Assembly: GCA_015680685.1 (NCBI GenBank)
Contig: MNCI01004786.1
Span: 440,837-504,836 of the forward strand
Source: Gnetum montanum
Taxonomy: Eukaryota > Streptophyta > Gnetopsida > Gnetales > Gnetaceae
DNA length: 64,000 nucleotides
Reading direction: 5' to 3'
A program made the position numbers and the translations under genes. Shown piece after piece: positions 34,787 through 44,358 of the stretch (position 1 is the stretch's first letter; each line of letters opens with the position of its first letter). A model generated the notes under the pieces. That model worked only from the letters and a program-made list of their open reading frames with translations. It ran no database searches and was not told the DNA's origin.

Positions 34787-35654
34787 TGATGAGTAGTAAG
34801 TAGTCCCTATGCTCAACCATACAAATCAGAAGCATTGCACTAGCAATCTAATCGAATTCTATGGACTTAGCCCCTAAATGCACTGATGGGCAAAGATAGT
34901 GACATAGAGATGCAATCATTGGTCTTCTTCACTTCACTTGTGTAAGTTCACTTGTATGGTTAAGTATAAGCCAAGGCACATGATTTTTATGTATATTTTA
35001 TATTTTATTTGATTTAATCTAAGTGTAAAAAAAACATAATTAATTGTAAATTAACTAATTAACTATCTAATGTGTTAATCTAACTATCCTAACATAAGCA
35101 TCCAAGCCCACCTTCTGTGCACATCCTAAACTCATTATAAATGCTACTGGGTTACCAAGTGTTAGGTTACAAAGTGAACCAAGCGATAACACCACTGGGA
35201 TTACCAAGCGTTAATGGTATATTTGCGGTGGTCATACTTATGTGTTATTATTAAATGTATTAATTAACTAAGTACATGAATGTAAAATGCATAAGTAATA
35301 AAGTGCACGAATGAAAACATTAAACTATTCTTAAGTGCTGCAAGGAATTCCGAGAATTTCATCTTTATTACCATCACATCAAGGTGTTCAAGTACATTGA
35401 TGCTTGAATAAGGATCTGTCCAATCCTTGAAGTCCTATTGTGGGTACTCAGAAAATATTTTAACTCTAGTGAAAGAAAACTACAGGAACTTGGCTACTCT
35501 ATCAGCCTAATGTGTCATAAAGTAGTGGGTATGCACATTTATATAGGCAAGACTAGACACTGCATTGACATATCTAACCATGCATCGATGGGGCTACGTC
35601 AACGAGGCTACGTCGATGCATGCCCATCAACGCAACCTATCGAATGATTCATCA
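34787..35654 (-). repeat. Element B, 5' LTR (868 bp)
   Basis: Starts TGATGAGTAGTAAG, ends GATTCATCA on the plus strand. TATA box on minus at 35540-35546. The short U3 beyond it contains repeated GGCTACGTC-type blocks (35588-35640), more CpG-rich than in the other LTR copy. Confidence 0.88.
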
Positions 35655-36140
35655 TGTGGAAGAGGACAACGTTGGTGCTAAATAGAGCTTTTACTCACTT
35701 TCAGTTCCTTGTGGTTAAGGAAGGATTAATAAAGCACCGTGGTCTACAATGGACACCAACATTACTAAGAATACTTGGTAATTTTCTTAATAATGTTTTC
35801 AAAACTCATGGCATGTGTATTTTTAACGTCCAATAGATCCAAAGGATTTACAAAGATATTAAAACATTAGTTTTTGTTTCAATTTCATATTGTCTAGGGA
35901 ATAAGTTAGGTTTTGCACGTAAGGGACTATGGTGTTGTAATTTTTTAGTTACTAGTTTCTTTTATTTTTGTCCCTCTATGCCTACTACATGGAGAGCATC
36001 CTATCAATTTTATTAAGTTGCAATTTAATTTTTTAAGTAATACCTTTCTAACCTAAGCTTAGGTTGGGGAATTACAAACTTGGAATTTTTTAAAATTATT
36101 TCTTATATTTTCTTAATTTGATATTTAATGGAGAAATTTA
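35655..36140. other. AT-rich spacer right of element B
   Basis: No domain, RNA gene or repeat recognised. The small plus-strand frames here look like chance. Confidence 0.4.
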
Positions 36141-36149
36141 GAAAACTTG

Positions 36150-37050
36150 AAAACGAAACTATATCTAATCTTCATTAACTTGAAAAAAGCACATCATAAA
36201 GTAACTAGAGATATTATTTGATGGGGTTTATGAAAATAAACCATCCTTGGTAAATATATTAAAGTAATTCATGAAGTAGTTGTTACTTGATGAGTGGCGA
36301 GGTACCCCTACACTCAACCATACGAATACGAGCGTAGCACGTGCAATCCGGTCGAACTCCGCAGACTAAGTGCCTACACGCCTTATGGAACACTTAAGGT
36401 TAATCATTCGTTGTCTTCCCAGACTTATTTGTATTTTTCACAGTTGTATGGTTAAGTAAGTCTGAGGTATATGATTTTTATAGTCTTTTATGTTTTATCT
36501 CCTATGCTGATGAGGTGAAGGGTAAAGAGACTAATTAACTAACTTTAACCAACTAACTAAGCCTTAATTAANAGGGTTGAGAGAGATTTAATTAACTAAT
36601 AAAGCATTTAAATGATAAACAATAAATAAAATCCTATTTAGCCTATTCCATGCACTACAAGGTTTATCCAAGAAGTTCATCTTTATTTTCATACACAAAC
36701 TTGTGTTCAAGTACAATATTTTCTCGAATAAAGATTTGTTCACTTTGGAGCACCTACTACGGGCACATGGAAATTATTCTATCTCTGGAGAGGTAAAACT
36801 GCCAGAGTTTCGCTACAGTCTAGGCCTAGAATGAGAAACAAGGGAGAGTCACCTCTTATTTATAGACTTGGCGGCGCACCGCGATATCACGTACGCGATA
36901 TCGCAAGGGAAGACACGATATCGTGTGGGATGTGATATCGCGGCGGACGCGATATTGCGTCCCATCACTACTAAAAATAGAGCTTATGGAATTACATCAA
37001 ATTTTTCAATCATAAGTATATACAATGATCAAACAAAAGTAATTATTTAG
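36150..37050 (+). pseudogene. RTE-type LINE reverse transcriptase relic, interrupted by a solo LTR
   Basis: Plus strand 36171-36287 reads FINLKKAHHKVTRDII and GKYIKVIHEVVVT with three stops, the pattern of RTE-clade plant LINE reverse transcriptase. After the solo LTR (36288-36967) the frame resumes as KNRAYGITSNFSI, the next stretch of the same domain. RT relics may extend to about 37450 but become unreadable. Confidence 0.65.
36288..36967 (-). repeat. Solo LTR (680 bp) of an A-like element
   Basis: Plus-strand start TGATGAGTGGCGAGG matches element A's LTR (TGATGAGTGATGAGG) and the next 80 bp are similar; the end is CCCATCA. Flanks TTACT (36283-36287) and CTACT (36968-36972) are a target duplication with one change. 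No interior is present, so the element was lost by LTR-LTR recombination. TATA box (minus) at 36858-36864; the ~105 bp of U3 beyond it holds GATATC at 36883, 36897, 36917 and 36934 plus GATATT at 36951. A single N at 36572. Confidence 0.88.
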
Positions 37051-37059
37051 GGCTAACAA

Positions 37060-38209
37060 ATCCCTCACTACAAATATTCTACTACCTAAAATCAAAGCTC
37101 TAATCAAATGTTGAAATTGATAGAGATGTCAAAAATAGGATTGAGGTAAGATGATTAAAATATAGATCCAGTAGTAGTATTTTATGTGATAAAAAACCAA
37201 TAAAACTAAAGGAAAAAATTTTATAAGATAGTAATCAAGTTTGTTATTTTAATAATTAGCTAGACATTTTCACCTGTATAGAATTGGATGACATCTATAC
37301 ATCAAATGAATCTGATTCTTAGAAGCAAGGAATTGAGGATTCATAATTCGAAATGTGTTTACATGGATACTTGCAAAAGCTAAAAGCTAGAGATAAGTTC
37401 ATACATGGAGACATAAATTTAAATATAGTAAATTATATTTTCTTGAGATAAAATAAGATATTTTCCTAAAGTAAGATTCCCTACATGAAAATTATGGGTT
37501 ATACCTTTAATGTAATGCTTGGTAGAAGCCTTGGTTGTTAATAAATGCCCATGAAAACATAACTCTTTTTCTTTCCTTCCATTTTTATTTATTAAATCTC
37601 ATCAAATTTGATTTTTATAATGTAAAATGGTTTCCCCAATTTTTTAAATAAAAGTTAAATTGTGAGTATTTGCGAAGGATCCAATGCACTTTTGTCTACA
37701 CTCCAATTCCTTGTGCATATTGTATGTGAAATTTTTCTAAAATTCATGAATCCCCAATGCATAAGATGGCATTCTTATGCAATTTTGTTTGTCCAACTAA
37801 TCCTAGAGTTTTAACATTTCTTGTCTAGGTGATATCTTTTGTTCAATTTCTTAGCCATCAGTAACCTTTTTGAGTATCTCCTCATGTTGAGTTGGGGTTG
37901 TTTCTTTCAGCACTTCTACTACTTCAAGTTGTTCTACCTTTTTATCTTAGGTTCGTAGATACTTCAGTGTCTTCTTGTGCACCCAAATGAGTAGGCAAAT
38001 GCAATAGTGACATTTAGTTTATTATTTTAGCAAGTTGAAAATAATCTTACCAGCATTTTTCTATCCCTCATGAGGTAGGACAACTACAATAACCTTAATT
38101 TTTCAAACACCACTTCGAAAGATGCAAAATTACTAGAGATTTAATTTTAGGCTACTCAAAAATCTCATTGATGCTTCCTTAATTGCAAGGTTAATATTCA
38201 CCTAGTCAG
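37060..38209. other. AT-rich DNA between two LINE fragments
   Basis: No convincing domain. Some text at 37280-37450 may continue the RTE relic. The remainder shows no frame longer than about 60 codons. Confidence 0.4.
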
Positions 38210-39906
38210 GTGTTCGTACTATGGAAATTAGAAATTTTGAACCTCCTTCCTTTGTTATTTCATGGCAATTCAAGTCTATATATATCTAATGCCTTGTATT
38301 GTGATGCACTTTGTCTTATTGTAGAGCCTCAGGAGCTAAAATCAATTGGAATAAAACGCAAGCTATTCGCTCTAGCTTCTCTCCAACCCCTACTTGGACT
38401 TCTCACTTCAATATTAAGTGGCTTTCCCCGACAGATGTCTTCACCCTTTTGGGCATCCCGATAGCTTTATACGCCACTCCCACTACTTTATGGAATAATG
38501 TGGTGGAAAAAGTAAAACATAAAGCCTTGAAATGGGCCTCTAAACCCTTATCTCTTGCAGGTAGATTTATTGTGGTGAATCACATTCTGAGTTCAACTCA
38601 TGTTTACTATTCCTCCTTTATGGCTCCTTCTAAGTCTTCGTTTCAGAACATCAACAAAATTCTTAGGAATTTTTTATGGGGGGATAAGGACACTCATAAA
38701 GCCTTTCATCGAGTGGCTTGGGATATTTGCACCTTGAGCAAGGAACATGGAGGTTTAGGCCTCACCTCTATTGAACACCAAAGTATTCTATTGGCCTCCA
38801 AGTGGATCATCCGTTGCATGGAAGGAGATGAAGCTTGGAAGATTCTTTTTAGACATAACATATCTTCTCCTGGTATTCACCAAAGATGGGAACAAACTCA
38901 TTGGAGTAATTGGATCATTAGTGGAGGGTCACATAAGATCATAGGTTCCTTTTTGTTCAAACAAATCTGGAGATGTTGGAGTCATCTTAAAGGCCATTTA
39001 CAATGGAAACCCTCCGAGTTAAGCCTAACTTCTCTATCGACCCACTCTATTTGGTGGTCTCCCTTTTTTAAGAAGAATTTAGGCTGTCTTTATGATGAAT
39101 TCCCTCATAGAGCCAACCGTCTTGCTGCACATAATCTCCATCACGTTGCCCAATTATTCACAGTTAGCAATGACACTGTTACCCTCTCTTGGCAACATGC
39201 CAAGGTAAAATGGGGATTTCAAAGAGAGGACACTCCCATCTACGAACATATTAAGCATGTTCTTACAAACTTTGGTGTTCCTAGACAACAGAACAACACT
39301 CCTTGGTACGATGATTGGTTCTGGCCCGATGGCTCACCTTTGCGTTCTTTACGCAGTGCTAAAGCCAAATCTTGGTTTCACGCACCAGACTTTCAACTCT
39401 CCACCCTAAATAGACGATGGAGAATGCATCTTGAGGATCATCAATGGAGAGCTATTTTTCATCGAATATGGACTTCCAAGGCCCAATCTAAGCATTGCTT
39501 CCTTTTTTGGTCTTTGATTCACCAAGGTCTTCTGATTGGACATCGGCTTCACTTCTTAGGTATCGATTATCCTAAATGCAACATTTGTCAAGCTGACGAT
39601 TCCTTTGAGCATGTTTTCTGGGATTGCCCATTCTCTCGTCAAATTTGGCAATGGTGCCACTCTCTTCAAATCTTTCTTCCTAACCATGATGTCAATTTCC
39701 CTTCCTGTATTCTCAAAGATGATTATGTTAAGAAACACCTTCAGAGAGCATGGAAAATCCTTTTATATGAGCTTATCTTCTTTATCTGGAAATGTCGCTT
39801 GGATGCTTGGTATGACAATACCACTTTCACTGAATTTGACTATGGCATGAAATGTTCTATTGCTAGCAATGTTCAACTTCAATGTCGAGAACTTACATAT
39901 AGATAA
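38210..39906 (+). pseudogene. L1-type LINE, 3' part of the reverse transcriptase ORF
   Basis: A 5'-truncated LINE. Frame 38311-39906 stays open for about 530 codons. It begins CRASGAKINWNKT (after the RT catalytic block), goes through KVKHKALKWASKPLSLAGR and EHGGLGL, and ends with a zf-RVT zinc-binding domain (CNICQADDSFEHVFWDC, about residues 425-441). The 5' piece, with FHGNSS after the lost catalytic FADD box, is in another frame (38210-38310), so there is a one-base frameshift near 38310. No endonuclease domain upstream. It converges tail-to-tail with the kinase gene. Confidence 0.85.
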
Positions 39907-40908
39907 AACTTTAGCTCATAATAGACTAATGGTGAAAACTAAGTCATGGCAGCCAACCCAACATTGTTGGGACAAAAAAGCTAGGATGATGAAAGTTAAA
40001 AATTGTCAACTTTAAATGTTGAACATTTCAAAATATGAAGTTGAAATAATCAAAATGAATATATCAAATCTCAATCGTTGGCATAACCTTACTTCAAAAA
40101 GTATGGAAAAACATCCTTAACGATTTGCTTTAAAATAACCTCTTACTTTGATTAAAAGAAAGTAGGCTTCAAAAGGGGGTCCAATGATTTTGTGAATACC
40201 AAAATTATATTTGGTTTGAAAGATCATAGTTGATTTTTTTTAAAAAAAACCCTAGTAATTTGAAATATTTGACAATTGCCTTGAATTAATACCTTTCTGT
40301 AGGATTCATGGGAAAATAACCAACACGAAAACTAGATCATAGATTGCTGTTTTAGTGTTTTCAATGGCGGGAGGCAACTGTATTTAAACACTGAGGTGTT
40401 TATTTAGTAGTAAGAGCCTTAGCTTTAAGATCTCCCAAAAAAAAAAATTTCCATGAAAGCAATGCCCAAAAGTTCTAAACATGAGCAAAGACTCGAATTC
40501 AGTTTCAGGAAAATGCCACTGCAAACACTATTATCTTCAGATTACATATGAATTTCCGTAACATATTATTTTACTTCTCCATTGCAATGTAAAAATCTCC
40601 AAGAACCTTTATTGTATCAATTTAGGACGTATCTAACTGAAATTGATGTGTTGTGTTACATTCATGGGGAGACCTGGAATGGTATGATTTATGAAACAAT
40701 TTTAGTTTCAGTTATTTCTTTCCCTCCAATTTCTTAGCATATCCTGATAGAATTAAGTTTGAACCTTGTAACTTATAAGCTGCCACAGTCAACTTTGGTT
40801 CTCTGTTTGTTTACCAATTAGTCACAAAATATGGTAATTTTTGGAAGCATGCACAAAATATGGTACAGAAAATCCAGGATGCCAGGACTAAAAATAAATT
40901 GGGATTCT
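39907..40908. other. LINE 3' tail region and kinase 3' flank
   Basis: About 1 kb without a gene. An A-run of about 11 bases near 40436-40446 may be the LINE poly(A) tail; no flanking target duplication was identified. The last about 300 bp is probably the 3' UTR of the kinase gene (minus strand). Confidence 0.4.
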
Positions 40909-43286
40909 TCAGAGTGCACAGACAAAGTCACCGCTGCCTTCGTCTGTGTCATCCATGTCGTCTGCATCCATGTCATAATCATCTGCATATCTGCTGAATG
41001 AAGACGAGTTCTGCAATGTGGCAACATCTGCAGCAACTCTGGCCTCATTCAAAATTCTAGTTATGTCTTCCAAGTTCTGTGGGGAGTTTCCAGGATCATT
41101 GTGCAAATAGTTGCTCTCTGCTTCCTCTGCCAATTCCCCAGGCAGATTCGTCAGGAACCATACATGATTCCTTATATCATCCATCGTTATCCTCTGCCCA
41201 ACAAGCCCACCAAAATTATTGTGTAATACATCTAATTTTTAATGTGCTTTACATAATATGTAGAAATTAGTTCTCCTATACTTGAACTTCTAAATTCTAT
41301 CCCATCAACATGGGTTGTTAGGCCACAATGTTAAAAGTCTTGATTATGCCTATCATATTATTCAACCAGATTAAAAATGCAGGCTGAAAAATTTAAGCAG
41401 TACTCAATAGGATATTCATCACCATCACAGTATCACAAGCCATAAGAGTTCACCCAAAAACATGATCCTTAAAGTACATGACAGTACATTACAGTGTCCA
41501 AATCCTAAATCTTGTCAAGGTCCGCATCTTGTCCAATTGCTAAGTTTCCAACATTCGATGATCTACAGGGTTGAAAACTGCCCTCAAGTTTAATATCTTT
41601 TAAGTCTCAAGTTTTAAACTATGCAATAATAAGTTCTTTAATTTCCTTGTCTGCACAAACTAGGACATCGATGAGCCACTTGTTTCATGATTGTGGTGCT
41701 AAATGATATGTAAGAACCTCTAGGAGTTAAAGCATACCTTGGCAGGATTTGTCACAAAAATTCCGGACAGAAGATGCTTACATTCATCGGATACGTGCAC
41801 GTAATCAGGTATAGAGTATTGCCCGTTCAGGATCCTCTGCAAGGTCCACGCAACAAAAATTTTAAAACTTTTTTCAGCAACTTCCTTTACTTGCTTTTTA
41901 TTTTTTACTGGGTTAAAGGTCTGCCGAAATTATTCATACCGAGAGTGTTTTTTTGAAATTTCTTGGGTCGTCTGGATCCTCAAAAGGGTAAGCTCCCACC
42001 AGCATGACATACAGAGTCACCCCGCATGACCACACGTCTGCAATCTATAAAGAAACACCTTTCTAAATTTTCAAGACCATGGAAATACTGGATCAATTCC
42101 ATTTCAAAAATTTAAGATGAATTTGGTGATTTTACCTTGCCATCGTATCGGTTTTTAGAGAGCACTTCCGGGGCAATGTATGCAGGAGTTCCTACTGTGG
42201 ATTTCGGTTGGGAGTGCAGCAAGGAGGACTGTAAATGTAACCAATGATTTAGTCAGAAATTAATGGCTGAAAATTGCAGAGATGAAATAGAAGGATCTAT
42301 AAAAAAATAGACTGCCTTGGAATAGCCAAAATCACAGATTTTGAGACGAGGAGCATGACTTCCATCCAGCAATGTGTTCTCCAGCTTCAGATCCCGATGG
42401 CATATTTGCTGCAAATGCATAGGCAATTTTTAAAAGCCTTGGAAAGTCCCAAGACATCGAATTTTATCATACCATTTTGCATTAATTTCAGTTTTCAATT
42501 CCTCTCTGGATTATTTCAGTCCTAAAATCGGTGGCTGATATAGGCAAACCTACATCAGAGCTTACCATGGAATGACAGTAACTCACACCAGATATGAGCT
42601 GCTGAAAGAAAAACCTAGCCTGCAAAATTAAAATCTTACAGAAATCAACAAAACCCACAACTTAAAACCATCAGCCAATCAAAGTAAAGACCAAATTCCT
42701 AGATCAGGTCACCAGCCAATCAAAAAATAATGATTAAGGCCTCTGACTCCACATAAACCATGAAGCTTCAATTTGCAAGAATAACCTAATATGTGTATAC
42801 TCTATACCTCATCCTCACTGAATCTCCCTGCATTACATATCCTTTCTTATAGCTCTCCCCCTGCTGCATATTCCATCAAAATGGCCAAGTGGGTGGGTGT
42901 CAAAAGCACCTAACATCATGACACAAAACACCAACAGAATCAAACACATGAAAATTATCGACTCCCACAATACTACTTCATGGTTTGGCTGGACATAGCA
43001 CTGTGTTCCCCCACCTCCTTGAAACGGACAATGTTAGGATGTCTAAGAGCTCTGTGATTAATGATTTCTCTCTTCACATTTTCATCAATCTACACAACAC
43101 AAACCCACCAAAATTTGTGATAAATAAATGTGAAAAAAAAAACATTTATTAAAAACTGACCATTACCTTGTTCCCACGCTCAATATACTTGACTGCAACG
43201 AGCTCCTTAGTCTTCCTATCCCTGACCAATCTAGCGACACCAAATTTCCCATACCCAATATCCTTAACCAATTCATATCTTTCCAT
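40909..43286 (-). CDS. SnRK2: SnRK2-family Ser/Thr protein kinase, nine exons, one in-frame stop (possible pseudogene)
   Basis: SnRK2 kinases phosphorylate transcription factors and channels in osmotic-stress and ABA signalling, in nucleus and cytosol. Exons (minus): 43286-43167, 43089-43015, 42909-42808, 42619-42566, 42408-42316, 42228-42136, 42044-41940, 41836-41738, 41193-40909; 1026 bp, 341 residues. The lengths 75, 102, 54, 93, 93, 105 and 99 bp are those of typical plant SnRK2 genes. Motifs: Gly loop GYGKFG (11-16), Lys33, HRDLKLEN (Asp123), DFG (143-145), activation-loop Ser158 (aligned with Ser175 of Arabidopsis OST1), APE (167-169). The C-terminus has an Asp-rich patch (318-331) and ends GDFVCAL, as in the SnRK2.7/2.8 subclass. 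Codon 86 (42849-42847) is TAA where an aromatic residue follows GGEL, and the donor after exon 5 is GC. The rest is intact. It could be a recent pseudogene, or the stop could be an assembly error. Confidence 0.9.
42847..42849 (-). other. In-frame TAA in kinase exon 3
   Basis: Plus-strand TTA. It falls between GGEL and ERIC of kinase subdomain V, where family members have Phe or Tyr; a single T-to-A change from TAT would create it. Translation would stop after 85 residues, before the catalytic loop. Confidence 0.85.
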
Positions 43287-43758
43287 TTTCTCTACAAACC
43301 CTTGACGCCTGGCACAAATTTCCCAAACCCAAATAAACAATCCCAGCTTCAACCCACAACGGTGAGAAGGCTAAAAATTAAAATCCAGCATCTAAACCAG
43401 CATAAAACAGCAAGGAAGGCAAACTGTTCCTGCTGGAACCGACAACCGTGAGAAGCCTAAAAGCCAACCTTAGAACCAGCTTAAAGCAGGAGGGGAAGAC
43501 ACACTTGTTTAAATATGCATGAATCTTAAGAATCTTAGTGGGCTGACGCCTGTCACACCTCAAATTCCACGTACATTCACATGTTCAATCGAGAACCCCA
43601 AGGGAATCTATGTATGCAAAGGTGAACAACCACTGTTCCAGTGGCAACATGGTGCTTGAACGAATCCAGTGTTCCAATTCTTTTTCCAAGCTCTGAAACC
43701 CCTCCCACCAAAAACAAATAAATAGAGGACCAGTTACCCCAACAAAAAACACACAGTA
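43287..43758 (-). promoter_or_regulatory. Kinase 5' leader / proximal upstream region
   Basis: 472 bp between the start codon and element D. It contains an 86-bp-period tandem duplication (43356-43441 and 43442 to about 43500), each copy with GGTGAGAAG or CGTGAGAAG and AACCAGC. No TATA box is obvious. An in-frame ATG upstream (43352) would extend the protein by 22 residues, but ATG 43286 ([11 protein letters not shown]) is the family start. Confidence 0.5.
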
Positions 43759-44344
43759 TGTGAGAGATGTCCCAGAGTGGTGGTTCTCTTGGGCTCTCCC
43801 CATGGTTCGGGGGGCCATGGAACACTCTGAGGCATCCTCGGGTGACTCTCAAGTGTTAGAAAACCCACCCTGGCTTGGTGGTACCAAGCTAGCAACAGGA
43901 CACCCTCATGTTGCAACTCTCTTCTAAGTCCTCTTCATTCCCCCTCTTCTCCGTGGAGAACTACATGGCCCTGATTCTACAACGGTTGTAGATATGTAGG
44001 CAGCCAAGACTGGATAGTTTTGGTGCTGTGCCAGGCTGCACCTTGTACCAGATCGTGAGGGATTTGGGGGTGAGGCACCTTCCCTTGTAGGTGCATCGTT
44101 TCCCCTCCCACCGATGTGGTCTACAAGGTTGTGTGTATGCTTGTTTGCTTGGTCCTCGTTTTAGAGTTTGGTTATCCTCAATGTTGTGCATGGTCATGTA
44201 CGTTAAGAAGCTGTGCTTCTGCTTGCACTCACTCGTGAGATGCTTGCTTGCTTGAGGCGTATTCCCCAGGTCTTCCGCCCCAGATCCATTGGATCTTCGT
44301 GAATTCCTTGGGGTGCTGGACAATGTGGGGGCAACGTTGTTACA
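43759..44344 (+). repeat. Element D, 5' LTR (586 bp)
   Basis: TGTGAGAGATG...GTTGTTACA. Nearly colinear with 49203-49787, with one single-base indel. Confidence 0.92.
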
Positions 44345-44346
44345 GA

Positions 44347-44358
44347 TGGTATCAGAGC
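44347..44358 (+). other. Primer-binding site of element D (initiator tRNA-Met)
   Basis: TGGTATCAGAGC two bases after the LTR end: the standard plant initiator-Met primer site. Confidence 0.92.

Larger units (their letters stand above)
6000..35654 (-). mobile_element. Element B, Athila-like Ty3/gypsy retrotransposon (split by element C)
   Basis: Both LTRs (6000-6838 and 34787-35654) are homologous along their whole length and share the TGATGA...TCATCA ends. Polypurine tract 6839-6847 and Asp-type primer site 34768-34785 sit correctly. Removing C (10692-27393) leaves about 12.95 kb ordered on the minus strand as 5' LTR, gag, protease, RT, RNase H, integrase, spacer, extra ORF, 3' LTR. All coding parts carry stops. 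The five bases outside the two LTRs (ACAAG and TGTGG) do not match, so the target duplication has decayed or the ends recombined. Assignment to the Athila lineage rests on primer type, domain order and the extra 3' ORF. Confidence 0.8.

Noticed and set aside
5995-35659. Target-site duplication for element B
   Set aside because: ACAAG and TGTGG do not match; no shift of one or two bases improves it.
43149-43352. Longer kinase N-terminus starting at 43352
   Set aside because: The family start MERYE at 43286 fits all known SnRK2 proteins; the upstream in-frame residues look like leader sequence.
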